Assembly (NCBI GenBank): GCA_947561395.2
Contig: OX387184.1
Span: forward strand, 29,502,766-29,566,765
Reading direction: 5' to 3'
Length of the DNA stretch: 64,000 nt
DNA from: Buxus sempervirens
Taxonomy: Eukaryota > Streptophyta > Magnoliopsida > Buxales > Buxaceae
Shown: positions 21,605 through 33,870 of the stretch, piece after piece
How positions within the stretch are numbered: the first letter of the stretch is position 1
Layout: each line of letters begins with the position of its first letter
The notes under the pieces: generated by a model
Databases searched by the model: none
The model's input: the letters and a program-made list of their open reading frames with translations, nothing else
What the model was told of the DNA's origin: nothing
Position numbers and translations under genes: made by a program

Positions 21605-24600
21605 TTGATTTGGAGATTTGATACAAGGTTTATATCAAAACAGATTATAAGACATGGAGTTGGTAATAATATAGCTAGCATTGAAGAGATCAATAATGAA
21701 TCCGAGTCTTTTTGTGGGATGGTTGGGGATAGTTGTATGCAAGTTAGGAATGAGAGTGACTATATACCACAACTTGCCATGGTGTTTGATTCAGAAGAAG
21801 ATGTGTGGAATTTTTATAAGGAATATTCAAGAATTACAGGATTTTGGTAGCCAAAAAGATGTGCTTCATAAAAACCAATGCACGGGTACTATCACTGATA
21901 GGCTTTTTTGTTGCCTAGGGAAGGTTATCGTAAAAATGATAAACGAGATAGTATGGTTAAAGAACATCGGGTTGAGACAAGAATGGTTATATGGCAAGAA
22001 TGAAAATCGTTTTAAATCATGGCAAATATGTAGTTAAACATTTTGAGGCTACACATAACCACGACTTGGTTTTGCCTAAGATGGTGCATATGGTAAGATC
22101 TCACTAGAAGTTAACAGTTGCCCATGCATGTGAGATTGATTTAGCAGAGACATCAGGCATACGACCAAATGCAACTATGAGAATGATGAGAAATGAAGTT
22201 GGTGGTTTTGAGAATCTTGGATTCTTATCTGAAGATTGTAGTAATTAGTTGCGTACAAAGTGCATGTTGGCCATGGAGAAGGGAGTTGCAGGTGCCTTAT
22301 TGCAGTATTTTTCAAGCAGACAGTTAGAAGATCCGTCATTTTATTATGATATTCAACTTGATAATGAAGATATGATAACTAATATCTTTTGGGCTGATAG
22401 TGGAATGATGACAAATTATGAGTATTTTGGTAATGTAGTTTGTTTCGATACCACATATAAAACCAATAAGGAACGAAGGCCATTTGGGCTTTTTGTTGGA
22501 GTCAATCATTATCGTCAAACTGTGAATTTTGGAGCAGTATTCTTGTATGACGAAACTACAGATACATTTTGTTGGTTATTCAGGACTTTTTGGAGGCAAT
22601 GTCTAGAAAGAAGCCAAAAACAATTCTAACTGATCATGATCAGGCCATGAAGAGTGCAATAGCTTATGTATTGCCGGATACATACCATCATCTATGTGTG
22701 TGGCATATGTATCAGAATGCCGCCAAGCATCTAAGTGATATTTTCAATAGTGAAAATATTTTCTTCAAGATTTCACGAGATGTGTTTATGACTATGAAGA
22801 TGAGGAGGAATTTGTAGAGGTGTGGAATAAAATGATTACGAAGTATGACTTATCCTCCAATGAGTTGTTGAAATCAAGGTTCGAAGAAAGACAAAAATGG
22901 TCTTTGGCATATGGAAGGAATACTTTTTCAACTGATATGTGCACTACACAGAGGTCTGAAAGTATGAACTCATCTTTAAAGTGTCACTTGGATACTCAAA
23001 AAGATGTCATACGATTTTTGAACTATTTTGATCAGCTATTGAAGAAAAGAAGGTATAACGAATTAAAAGCAAACTACAAGATGATGAGTAGGATTCCGGC
23101 ATTGCCTGAGAAAAATGTGATATTGGAAAGTGTAAAGGCAATTTATACAAAGGAAAATTTGAAATTGGTAAAAAAAGAAGTGTCAAACATTCTTAATTGT
23201 GATTATTCAAAATGTGGTACAACTGGATCTGTGACAAAGTACACAGTAATAGATAATTCGAGACAATCGCCTCGTAAGCATACAGTTACTTTTGACCATT
23301 CCAATATTATAGTCACTTGCAGTTGTAAAAAGTTTGAATATGTTGGGATTCTTTGCTATCACTCATTGTGCATTATGCACTCAAATAGAATTAAAAGAAT
23401 ACCAGATTCATATATCTTGAGAAGATGGATTAGAGATGCCAAGAAGGGGATATTGCCTAGAGACAAACAAGAGCCCATTGTAGAGAATAGTCCTAAAGCA
23501 GTCATCAAGAGAAGATATAGAGAATTGTATCGTGTGTTTGTCCAAACAGTAAAAAAGGCTGCAAAGCATGATCAAACTTACAATTTTGCTATTGATCTTG
23601 CAAAAAGTTTGAAGATGGGATGGATAAGATCTTAAAGTACTTGAACATTGATCGACCAACAAATGATGATTCACCTCATATTATAGTTGTTGAATTCACA
23701 AAAGTTGATAGTGTATGTGACCATGGTTTGCCTGGGGAGGACATGGATAATACACAAATACTCTTGAAAGCAAGAGGTATCAAATGCAAGGTTAGGGGGG
23801 TTGTACAGGTCGCAGTGTTCGTAGGAAAAAAATGCCCTTGAAAAAGCTATAAAGCAAAAAGGCAAAAAAAAAAAAAGGGAATCATTAAATTTGCATCACA
23901 ATGCTGAAGAGTTGAACAAACAAAACCAAGTAAGGGATGAAGCAACTGTCACTTATACTCCTGCTCCACCAATACCCTATAGTAGGGATGAATTTATGAT
24001 GCCACTCAGTCAATTAACTCCAATAACCCCCTCTATCCAGGTACTATTAAAATTACTATTTTTTTATTACACAAGTTTCGTCATGTTAGCCTATTAATTG
24101 CACTTACTATAATTCTTATTAAAAATATATAGGAATCGGTAGGCTCCAGTGAAGGGTTCCAAAGTAATGCCAATCAAGCCAATTAGGGCGTAAGTCAGCA
24201 TGCTGTATGGAATCTTAGCCAAGAATAGAACAGTTATGGCTTTACCCAAATGCTACAGGTAAGGAAATGAGTTATGTTTTATTTTTTTACTATAAGTTCA
24301 TGTCATCTAATATACTTCCTATTTTGTAGCCTTTCTTATTTAATTGTAGTGGCCCATCAAATGCGTCAAATACAAAATGACTATTAGCCAAATCATTGAC
24401 TGAGTCAGGAAATTCCAGGTTTCTGTTATGATAATCCTCCTTTAAAAGAAATTTCTTTTATTTGAACTTTGAAAAACCAATCAAATGAAAATAATCAATT
24501 GGATTTACTCAAAGTTTATTTTGCCTTTTGTTTATGTTTTGTAGGCTTCAGGTTTTAGCGAGTCTTCAACAATCACAACGGACCTTCTGGTAAGAGAACC
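21605..24600 (+). pseudogene. MULE1 transposase, FAR1/MULE/SWIM type, degenerate
   Basis: Order: FAR1-type DNA-binding N-terminus (IPQLAMVFDSEEDVWNFYKEYSR, about 21765-21840, then a stop and frameshifts to 22248); MULE catalytic core with VVCFDTTYKTN near 22437, ILTDHDQAM near 22622 and CVWHMYQNAAKHL near 22696; and a SWIM zinc finger CSCKKFEYVGILCYH near 23320. A C-terminal part ends DEFMMPLSQLTPITPSIQ followed by GT at about 24040; more exons may follow to about 24600. Frameshifts near 22600 and 22790 split the core. It is homologous to the MULE2 transposase over its whole length, including the C-terminus. Flanking TIRs mark it as a transposase rather than a domesticated FAR1 gene. Confidence 0.85.
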
Positions 24601-25852
24601 ATGGAGATTTATCTTACTGACAAATTTGGAATGTACATTGTTCAAAGAGATTCAAATATATTTACTTGTCTTTGATCTCAAATTTTCTATTTTGTGAGAT
24701 TTTCTTTTAGGTTGAAAATGTCATATATTTTAGTGCAACACTCATATATTTTATTAAAAGAAGGAATTTGATCTATTTATTGCACAAATAGAAGCTGGAA
24801 GCCAAATGTTTTGGGATGAGTGGTCCCATTCTGCTAAGGTATCAACAATGTATGTGTTCCATTTTTGTTGTCACTTGTTTACTTGACGTTCAATTTAATG
24901 CTCTAAACTTGATTAATGGACAGAATCTTTACATACCTTCACTGTGATATAATATACAAAATCTTTGCATACCTTCACTGTGTTAACAGAAACTTTCACC
25001 TATATACAGGTAGGGGTTCAGCGTCAACCCCACTCCCCTTATTGGGAGTGTTCCATATCTAGTTGGTAATGGGGTTTTAACCCAAAAATCTTTGCACTTT
25101 CTAGTCATGGGACCACCATGGTCCATGAGAAGAAAGGAGAGCTTACTCTCTTTCTGTTATCATAAAATTACTTCGATCAGCAGATTGTGTTTGCAAATTG
25201 CAGCTTTTGTTTCTGCTTATCATACCCATGTTTTGTCACAAGACGAAATTTTAAAAAAAAAATTTTAAAGTCAATATTGGAGATTATGGTCTATAAAATA
25301 GAGAATCATTAATCAAGCGTAGATGAAGAGATGAGAGATGTGCATGCAAAGAACTTCCCACCTAAGGCATCTCCCATGTCCTCTATAAGCAATATTGGAA
25401 CACCCAGAATTTTTGGAAGGTAGTATCATTTCCATCTTCCCGTAACTTCTCTAACCCAACAAGTAGAGGAGAAACAAATACACTTGTGTTCCATGTAAAC
25501 CATCTGATTGCAGCAGACATTGTGCTAAATGATCCCCCATCAAAAGCACCCAACACTTGTGATACATTAGACCTGTATCGGATTGAATTACCACCTACTG
25601 CACTTGTGTCATTACCTTTTCCCATATCAATTGATTCAAAACATAGCAAAAAGAAACTGACAATTGTTTCAATTGTCATTACCTTAAAATAGAAGTTCCA
25701 AATTGAAAAATTTAACAAAAACCTATCTAAACAAGAAAAAAAATCCACCATTACACAATGTAATTTTCATTAGTTTTTGTTGGTGGAAATTCAAAGCACC
25801 CCTCAAATACAAACACCCAGATAATACAAAATCAGGTTCCAATCAGTTACAA
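24601..25852. other. MULE1 region between transposase and GRF gene
   Basis: Mostly AT-rich with no recognised domain. A minus-strand open frame at 25383-25751, just downstream of the GRF gene (MGKGNDTSAVGGNSIRYRSN ... TFQKFWVFQYCL), matches nothing I know. It could be a further exon or chance. Confidence 0.4.
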
Positions 25853-26358
25853 CTAAGGACCGATCCTTGATATGAGCAATATAAGGACTAATACCATCAC
25901 AGCCACTACAAGTGTCTTTAATTCTCCAACTTGCTTTCCGAACAATGAGAGTCTTGCGTCGATCTCTTTCAAAGATGATATGACTCCGCTATAATCAACA
26001 TCAACATGACACACGGCAGCACAGCTTGAAACAACTTCTTCATTCCTTGCTTCAGTTGTTGATAGGGTTGAGTTACTAAAATGTACAAGTGCTTTTGGGT
26101 AGCACCATTCAAAAAATTCGCACTTATCAGGACCCTACATTTAAATCAAAAAAATTAGTGAATTGTTGGGGGTATAAACAAATTAGATTAATAAAGACCA
26201 TCTACTATTACACTTACAAATTTTCTTGGACATGTATTAAATGGTCTATTTGGGTTATCTTTAGTTTCTGAAATCTAAATTATCGCCTTCCTTCCACATC
26301 TGCATTTCTTGATCTCAAACAAGCAGTAATAGGGAGAATTTTCATGAGAAGATCCCAT
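25853..26358 (-). pseudogene. Small GRF-type zinc-finger protein with C-terminal membrane segment
   Basis: Exon 1 is 26358-26218 from ATG, exon 2 is 26134-25853, with a GT..AG intron between. Exon 1 reads MGSSHENSPYYCLFEIKKC and then CRCG, followed across a TAG by SETKDNPNRPFNTCPRKF; exon 2 starts GPDKCEFFEWCYP. Together this is a GRF zinc finger (CxCG ... NPxRPFxxCP ... CxFFxW), a fold that binds single-stranded nucleic acid in known members. After it come a helical stretch (SLKEIDARLSLFGKQVGELK) and a hydrophobic tail (TLVVAVMVLVLILLI) that looks like a membrane anchor. Length is about 140 residues. The TAG at 26277-26275 is the only break. It faces the transposase gene inside MULE1. Confidence 0.72.
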
Positions 26359-28082
26359 TCTCTACATGAAGGAAAAAGAGTACAAATATTATGCATATGC
26401 TTGAAAAGGGTGTGCGCACCCCCGGTTTCGGGCCGCACGACGAGGTGCATGAAGAAGTGATGCTCGCCTCGGGACTGTTTTGGAGTCGCCACTGCCTGAG
26501 AGGTGCAGGCAGACACAAAAGGGGCACCTATCCGGGCCTAATTATTCTGGTCTGCGGCTTTATTAGAGTTCTGAGTAAGTTCTCGGTTACGTCTAGGGAA
26601 GCCCGAAGACACCCTAGCCCGCCCCGTCGATTGACAGGTCCCGTGGGTCTCCTTGGTCTGAGTCAACTTAGTTTTCACCAAATTCCTAAGCCAGCATGCA
26701 CACTTATTTGGTCTGGTGGGGACCGTTGATGGTGTTGGTCCCCTTTTTATTTGATTTTATCTTTTTATTAAGTTAGTGAAGTGGGTCTGGTATGAGCCCC
26801 GTTGGAAGGCCCAGTGGACTCCAAGTTGGGCTTAAGTCAAGCCCAAGGCCCAGTCCGGGTTATTGAGTAACCCTTATTGGATTTTGGCCATTTGGTTTAA
26901 AGATTCAATTATATTTACACAATTTAGTGGGTTTGAGTTTTTTAGGGCCCATTGGGCTTGGACTTGGCCCAAGGGCTGTTAATTAAGTGGCCTTAGCCCA
27001 TTTGTGAAAATGGGCCTTGGTTAGGCTAGTCGGGATGTGGGCCCCATTGGAGGGCCCACGAAGCCTTGGTGGGCCCACTTGGGCCCACAGTCTCAAGAAT
27101 TGGCTTGGAATTATCCAAGAAGCCCAATTAGTCAGGTCAAGTTTAAATAGGTCGGATTGGGTCCAACCGGGTTAGAAAAATTACTTTTTTAAGTTACCTT
27201 ATCGAATGACTGTATTTCAATCACGGTCTGGGCTAAACCGTAATTTTAATACGGTTCAGGCCAGACCGTAGATTAATTACGGGCACGCCTGAACCGCTCT
27301 GAGTTTACGGGCATCCTCAATTTCGCACTTTTGTGTCGATTCTTCTCGGAATCAATCCCGTAGCCTTCTTAGGAGCTTTCTGCAATTGATGTTGAAGTTT
27401 CCAGCTTCTCCAGATTCTGTACTTGCTTCATTTGGTTCAAAATGTCATTTTTCTTCTTCCTTTTGTTCTTCTTGAAGCAACTAGACCCCCTCTTGGTTGT
27501 TAGTAACCCGAATTCAAGAATGGAAAGGGGAGTTGACAGGGGAAGGTTTAAGGAGGACAAACTCCTTGTGTACTCGCAAGCATTATTAACCAAAATATTA
27601 GATTTTTTATTGTTCTATGAGTCCATCTTTTATATCATGGAATATTGCTCATTTGCATAGAGGATCCCATCAAAACAAAAACAAATTGATTAGTAAGCAA
27701 GTAATAAAAATAAAAAGAAATCCAAAATTACTCAAATGAAGGAATTCACATGTATATTGAAAGAAATGAACCATTAAGATTATTACCACACTATTACTCC
27801 TAGATTTGTCGATGTCTGGATTCTCCGAGAAATCTGGCAGCGCTTCCGCGTCCTCCAAAGATTCTTAAGTTGGTTTTGAAAGGGGTTTGTTAGGTGGCTA
27901 CATTCAAAGGAGGGTTATGTAAAGCTTGGGCATGGTTTTGGTAAGATAGGGGTATTTTGGGAACAAAAGAAGTTTGGGTTAGGGGTGGTGGTGGTTGGGC
28001 AGGGCTTAGCCGTGGAGAGCACCAGGAGGGAGAGGGGAGCCAGCAAGGAGGAAGGCTTGTTCAAATGAGGGGGGTGGCCTCT

Positions 28083-28092
28083 CTATTTATAG
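28083..28092 (+). promoter_or_regulatory. TATA-like box of LTR A copy 1
   Basis: CTATTTATAG followed by GCAAAATTTT, identical in core to the site at 641-650. It lies just upstream of the hairpin cluster, so the hairpins would be in the R/5' leader of an LTR transcript. Confidence 0.5.
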
Positions 28093-28105
28093 GCAAAATT
28101 TTCGT

Positions 28106-28320
28106 GCCCGTATTTGAACTACGGGCATGCCTTGCTCGTACTTTAAGTACGGGCGTGCCTTGCCCGTACTTCAAGTACGGGCGAAAAACGCACATTTTCA
28201 AATCTCGCAAAATCGGCCGTACGGGACGCGTGTCCCGCCGTACAGCGACACGCGTCCCTTTCTAGAAGCTTGCCCGTATTTGAAATACGGGCATGCCTCG
28301 CCCGTACTTCAAATACGGTC
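28106..28320. repeat. Hairpin cluster, CCCGTA..TACGGGC type, LTR A copy 1
   Basis: Near-perfect short palindromes at 28106-28126, 28134-28154, 28161-28181, 28271-28291 and 28300-28320, each about 21 bases with GCCCGTA/TACGGGC arms. Between them (about 28213-28262) is a GTACGGGACGCGTGTCCC segment with its own dyad symmetry. Confidence 0.85.
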
Positions 28321-28895
28321 CAGCACGTTTTTAAAATGCTGGATTTCAAATGCTTTATTAAATTTGACTTATTTAAAGATTTTTATCCGATTTTTTGATT
28401 ATTTTATTATAAAAACGAGATTCTTTTATTAAAATATTATTAAAAATAAAGATATTAAATGATTATTTTATTTATTTAATTCATTTATTCTGCTTTTTGC
28501 TGCTGTTTTGCCACATGGGCAGCTTTCTTTGAAACTTCAACTGCTCATAACTCTTCCGTCCGATGTCCGATTTCAGCAAATTTGGTGTCGTTGGAATCAG
28601 CTCGGAACACACTATCCACTGGGATCAAATTGGGCAGTTGAATTGGGGTCGAGCAAAAAGTCAACTTTCGCTCCCCCAAAAGTTTGACCGACTCATAACT
28701 TCCTCATCCGGACTCCGATTTTAGCAAACTCAATTGCGTTGGAACCGTGTCAAAATGCTCTTTTTAATGAGAGGAAGTTTGATGGCCAATTCTCTTTGGG
28801 TTAAAAAGTCAATTTTCAGGCCCCTCAGGGTTTGACTTTTTAATTAAAATTTTTATTTTCTGCATTTTTGGGGGTGCAAAAATCAGGTGCTAACA

Positions 28896-29629
28896 AAGGG
28901 GATATCAAAATTTTCTAGGGACACATAACGGATTAAACCTCATTCAGTAGGAAAAAGAAAAAAAAACTAAAGCAGATTTCAGTTTTAGCTTATTGAAACT
29001 GAAATCATGGACACTACCAAGAACAAACATGAATTTGATTGAAGATATTGGTGATCATTCATGTGGAAAGATAGAGAGTCCACTAGAGTCAAGACATCAT
29101 TGGTGTCTTAAGTAAAAAAGACTAAGCCCTTACAAGCTCCAACAATTGGTGGAGAAGGATATCTCTCCCAATGTAAACCCCCATCAACAAACCCCCCCAA
29201 AAAAAACTTGCAACACCAGCAAATCCCATTCTCATATACCGAAACCCCAAAAAACAGAGTGATAGTTGAAGTAAACCCCCATCAATAAAATTTCTCCATT
29301 GGTAGTAATCCCATTCTCTCCCAACCCAGTCATTGATTGAAGTTAGGTCCATAAAAAAAAGATAAAAGAAAAATAAATCACATGATTACCTCGGTATGGA
29401 CGAACGAAAGAGAAAGAGAATGACTACCTCGGTGGGGAGATTTGAGGAGGAGATCCTGGTTTTGGATGTGTCGCTCGGTTTAGATCATACTCTCTCTGCA
29501 TTTTCAGGTTACACGCAGCTTGGCAAAAACACACTCTATGATTGGGCAGTTTGATCGATCCATTATCAATTATAATGAAGGATTGAAGATTTAGATGGAG
29601 GCTTTGGGGGATACAAGTCCAAGAGTTGC
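28896..29629. other. MULE1 right arm, no gene recognised
   Basis: Sequence between LTR A copy 1 and the right TIR. A repeated phrase (tgtaaacccccatcaacaaa / gtaaacccccatcaataaaa, 29171 and 29272) is a short direct duplication. No conserved protein is visible. Confidence 0.4.
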
Positions 29630-29880
29630 AGACACTTGCAAGTAAAGTGTGTTCCGTGAGGAAGAACACAAGAAGTGGGGCAGGAAAACTTTTTGGGTTT
29701 TGAGGAGGGTTAGTCGAGTAAAGTTTAACCCGAGGAGGGTTAGTCAACGCGTTCGTTTGAATTTGACAGAAAAAGAAAAGCCAAACGTTTAACGTTTCCA
29801 TAACTTTTTGGGTGGACACTTGTCGCTTAATTATAGGTGCTGTAAGTTTGTAGGAGAGGGGGCGTTGGAGAGCATGACCC
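29630..29880 (-). repeat. Right terminal inverted repeat of MULE1
   Basis: Inverse of 20495-20738, with small differences (GTCGCTTAATTATAGGTGC against the left AGGCGTTG region). Last clearly matching bases are GCGTTGGAGAG at about 29863-29872. Confidence 0.85.
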
Positions 29881-30639
29881 CACCTCCTCTCTTTTGAACC
29901 ACCATTCCTCTCCTTACCATGAAAGCCCCTCTTTATGGAGAGAGGGAGACTATAGAATTTAAAGACGAACGAGGGAGAGGAAAGGGGGTAACAAAGTAAC
30001 CATCATACTTATTATTTCATGGAACTCACATATGTTAAATACAAGTTGTAGAGAAGGCTTACCTTGGGGGGTTATGGCCTCCTTGAGATGTTTGAAGTTC
30101 CCTTTGTGATATGGATAGCACTTGACCACTCCTCTCTGGGCTCCAACACCCTTCTTCAAGTTCTCTTCTTGTTTGGGGTTGAAGCAAGAGGGGTTAGGAA
30201 GAGGTTTGGGGGGATTAGAAGAGGCTTGAGGGCTTGGAGGAGGAAGAAGAGGGGTTAGGGGGTATTTTGTATGGGGGAGGGGTTAGAGAGGATTGGAGAA
30301 GGGGGTTCGTACAGGGGTAGGGGAGGAGCAAAGCCAAAAAATGAGAGCCCATCTCCAAATGAGTGTTGATGCCTTTTTAAGGCAAAAAAATGATTTTTTC
30401 TAGATTTGCCCTTTGATTTGATTGATTTGATAGGATTCTCTCTCTTAATGAGAGAATCTGAATTTTGGGATTTTTTATTTATTTTAATTAGCAAAATCAA
30501 GATATTTTTAAGGAAATTAATATTATATTCTGGATATTTTGGTTCTCTTGTCCTTTTGTCCTTTCCTTCGCCATGTGGTGGATGTGACTTGCACATTCGC
30601 TACGTGGACAATTTTATGCATTTTGCCCTAAGGCTTGAT

Positions 30640-31080
30640 CTATTCATAACTTATTCATCCGGACCCTGATTCTAGCAAACTCAGTTGTGCCGAAACCATG
30701 TTGGAAATTCCTATCTGCCGGGATAGGGTACGACAGCCAATTCAGGTTTTAAGCAGAAAGCCAAAACTGCTCCCTGGGTTCTGATATGCTCATAACTTCT
30801 CCGTTAAGACCCCAATTCTGGCAAACTCAATTGCGTCGAAACCGTGCCAAAAATTTTTATCCGTCCGAGTAGGGTATGGCAGTTAATTCGGTTTGAGCAG
30901 AAAGTCAATTTTTGCTCCCCCGGGGTTTGACCTGCCCATAATTTCCTCACCTGGACCCCGATTCTGGCAAACTCAGTTGTGCTAGAACCGTGTTGGGATT
31001 CCCTATCCATTGAGATATAGTATGGCAGTCAACTTGAATTTGATCAGAAAGTCAATTTCTACTCCTTAGGGTTTTGAGCT
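30640..31080. repeat. About 150-170-bp tandem units at the 3' end of LTR A copy 3
   Basis: Three units of the form: ctcataacttc..catccggaccc, gattctagcaaactcagttg, cg..accgtg, a 'gggatagggta' spacer, then cagaaagtcaatttttgctccc. The same unit occurs in copy 1 (28530-28840), copy 2 (32440-32770, inverse) and copy 4 (54925-56015, inverse, more units). Confidence 0.75.
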
Positions 31081-31128
31081 GTCTTTTAGGGTTTCACTTA
31101 TGGGAGGTGCAAAAATGAGGTGCTTACA

Positions 31129-32395
31129 CCCCCAATGCAAACTAACTTGCAAAGGAAGCACGAACGCAAACTAGGAGTATCTGACCAAAGAAAAACCTCT
31201 TCACTCTCTAGTTTAACTCTATGGATCCATATGCAGCTATACCCACTAGACAAATAATAGCAACCCACTCACAAATCCATGTATTTTAATAATAGTGCCT
31301 AATGGCATATAGGGTTTTCCAAAGCTTATACTCTATCCAAAAATAACTCAACAAAATAGTTCTGGTGTAAAATTCAGCTAATAAAGGTCAGTAGTCAAGA
31401 TACTTCAAAATATATTATACGAGTAAGAATTCTTCAACCAACTCAAATCAGATTGTGAAATAGCCCAAAAATCATTGTATATCCAAAATAAGACAACCTT
31501 TTAGCAAACGAACCTAAATTACTAATTAAATTGTTTTTAAAGCAAAAGATCAATGGAAATAGTTGTAAACACTTAATATTTGTTGGTTCAAATACTTAAT
31601 ATCATTAAAAATCATTTTATATTGAAATTTCTCTTAAAATTTAGAAAAAAATCAGAATTTGTATTGGTCGCTCTACCCACGCGCTTAGGCGATCTGGTTG
31701 GGCATCCACATGCTAAATTAATCAAAAAATAATGACGGGCACTCAACATGGGCACTTAGGCAATCAAATAGGCGACCTAAGTAAATTTTCAGGTTTTGAA
31801 CTATCGCTCGACCCTGGTCGCTTAAGCGATTGGTTGGGCAACTATTTAACTAAGATTTACAGACGAGTTGCTAGATAGGACCACTCAGGCGATCGTGTCA
31901 AGCGCTCGACATATAGCATCTAATTCCAAATCTGAAACTAGTTTTCTAAGCAATATATTACATTCTATACATCAAATTCAACACTATTCATATCCAAAAC
32001 ATATATACAACCCTTCGAAACATGCTAGACGATCAAAACATTCATAAAACTCATTAACATCTAAACAGGTGTGCTACCTACCTCTAATTGTTCAAAGTCT
32101 CCTTCTTCCTCCTCTTTCTTCTTAGTGTAGGTTCCGATCTCTCCCTTTTCAGCAACCCAACTCCTTCCTGAATGTAGATCTCCTCAAGATCAGCAAGACT
32201 CCGCGGTTTTTCTCCTTCTCCTCTCTCGGTTTCTCTTCTTTTTCTTTCAGCCGCCAAAGACTACATATGGTATAGCTATAGATTAGTCGTATAAAACCTT
32301 ATTTTTAATCCTTGTTATCCCATGCATCTCCCCTCTACCAACTTTCATACCACTAACCAATCAGATTTAAAAATAACTCTTAAGTTGATTCTTAC
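31129..32395 (-). other. Net LTR B sequence between two LTR A copies
   Basis: Non-coding. It includes a GCG/CGCTTAGGCGAT motif domain (about 31670-31910) and, at about 32090-32250, a pyrimidine-rich part with words like those in the other LTR B-type pieces. It ends in CTTAC, the target duplication of LTR A copy 2. Confidence 0.6.
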
Positions 32396-33870
32396 AGTCA
32401 ACACCAGATTTTTGCACCCCAAAAAGTATAGAAAATGAAATTCTGATATGAAAAGTCAACCCTGATAGGCAAAAAATTTACTTTTTAATCAGGTGCAAAT
32501 TGACCACCATACTTCTTCCCATTGAAAAGGAAATTCCGACACGGCTCCAACGCAACTGAGTTTGCTCAAATCGGAGTCCAGATGAAGAAGTTATGAGTTG
32601 GTCAAACCTTGTGGGGAGTAGAAATTGACTTTCTGCTAAGAATAGAATTTGCCGCCATACTCTAGCTCAGTAGATAGAGAATTCCGACCTGATTCCAACA
32701 ATACTAAGTTTGTTGAAATCGGACGTCAGACGAGAAAGTTATGGTTGGTCAAAGTTTCAGAAAACTGCCCGTGTGGCGAAAAAGCAGAATGTAAATGAAC
32801 GTGGATGAGCCGAGACCTTTCCCATTCGCGGAACTCCAAGAAAGTAAGAGTTTGTGCTTGAAATGAGTATTTGTGCGATTCTAAGCAAGTTCCGGAGGCC
32901 ACCAAAGTCGGCGAGCACCCCAAGGAAGTAGACGAACCGGATCCAGTGGCCGTCGCGGCTGTTTGAGAAAATCGAGCCGAACTGCATACTCAGTGCGGTT
33001 TGGGCTTGACCGCATATGAAATGCGGTCAGGCCTAAACCGCATTCGGTCTGCGGTTCAGCCCAGACCGCATTATAAATGTGGTTTATTTTTATAATTAAT
33101 TAAAAGCTAATTTCCTTGGCCTGGTTGGACCCAATCCGACCCATTTTGGTAATATCCTAACCCTTGGGCTTTTTGGGTCATCCCAAGCCCATTTTGAGAC
33201 TTTGGGCCCATCTAGGCCCACCAAGGTTTTGTGGGCCTTCCAACGGGGCCCACGTTCAATCCGGCTCAAACCAAGGCCCGTTTCCAATAAACAGACCCAA
33301 GGCCACTCTGTTAATTGCCCATGGGCCAGATCCAAGCCCGATGGGCCTTAAAAGTCTTAACCCACCAAATCTTGTAAATATAAATGATTTCCAAACCCAA
33401 TAACCAAATCCAATAAGGGTTACCCAATGTGACCCTACCTGGGAATTGGGCCTAACTCAAGCCCAACATGGCATCCCATGGGCCTTCCAATGGGGCCCAT
33501 ACTCGACTCATTTCATTGAAGGATAAAAAGATAAAATCAATTAAAATAAAGGGGACCCACACCTTTGGAGGCCCCCATTCAAACCAAATAAATGTGCATG
33601 TTGGTTTAGGAAATTGGGTGAGACTGAGTTGACTCAAACCAGGGAGACCTAAGGGACCCGTCAAATCGACGACGCGGGCCAAGTGACTTCAGACTTCCCT
33701 GGACGTAACTGAGAACTTATCTAGAGTCTCTGAAAAGCCGCAGACCAATTAAAATTAGACTGAATAGGTACCCTGGTATCTGCCTGCACCCCATCAGGCA
33801 GTGGCGACTCCGAATGTCCCAAGGCACGCACTCTCACGTGCGCCTCGTCGTGCAAAAACAAGTGCGCACA
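32396..33870 (-). mobile_element. LTR A copy 2, solo LTR, 1475 bp, TSD CTTAC
   Basis: On the plus strand it starts AGTCAACACC (TG altered to AG) and ends AAGTGCGCACA. CTTAC stands at 32391-32395 and 33871-33875. Reverse complement matches copy 1: start TGTGCGCACTT, hairpin module (33780-33801), 'gggcccac' region, hairpins 32995-33070, about 170-bp units, end ATCTGGTGTTGACT. It is shorter than copy 1, lacking most of the part around the TATA box. Confidence 0.9.

Larger units (their letters stand above)
26411..28895 (+). mobile_element. LTR A copy 1, complete solo LTR, 2485 bp, TSD AAGGG
   Basis: It begins TGTGCGCACC and ends CAGGTGCTAACA, with AAGGG at 26406-26410 and 28896-28900. It is the reference copy for the family here. 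Landmarks in order: GGAGTCGCCACTGCCTGA module (26483 on) with a hairpin, 'gggcccac' region, first hairpins (27220-27320), TATA-like box 28083, CCCGTA hairpin cluster (28106-28320), about 170-bp repeats (28530-28840), terminal GGGGGTGCAAAAATCAGG. No internal retrotransposon coding region exists, so it is a solo LTR. It sits inside MULE1 and is among the youngest insertions in the nest. Confidence 0.92.
20488..29880 (+). mobile_element. MULE1: Mutator-like element with about 245-bp TIRs
   Basis: Inverted repeats 20495-20738 and 29630-29872 match over their length (e.g. CTCTCCAACGCCCCCTCTCC, CCAAACGTTTAACG, AGTGTCT). Between them lie a FAR1/MULE transposase (plus strand), a GRF-zinc-finger gene (minus strand) and a later solo LTR (26411-28895). 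Outermost bases resemble CCGCATCCTCTCC, also seen in MULE2. A 9-10 bp target duplication was not found, so exact ends are uncertain by about 10 bases. Without the nested LTR it is about 6.9 kb. Confidence 0.82.
19024..31128 (+). mobile_element. LTR A copy 3, about 2.7 kb net, split by MULE1
   Basis: The 5' part shows the LTR A landmark GGAGTCGCCACTGCCTGATG (19116-19135) and 'ggcccac' words; the 3' part has the roughly 170-bp repeats (30640-31080) and ends GAGGTGCTTACA at 31128. The 5' limit is placed at TGTATGCGCG (19024) by comparison with TGTGCGCACC in copy 1, but flanks (CTCCT and CCCCC) do not make a clean duplication, so this end is approximate. MULE1 occupies about 20488-29880. Confidence 0.7.
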
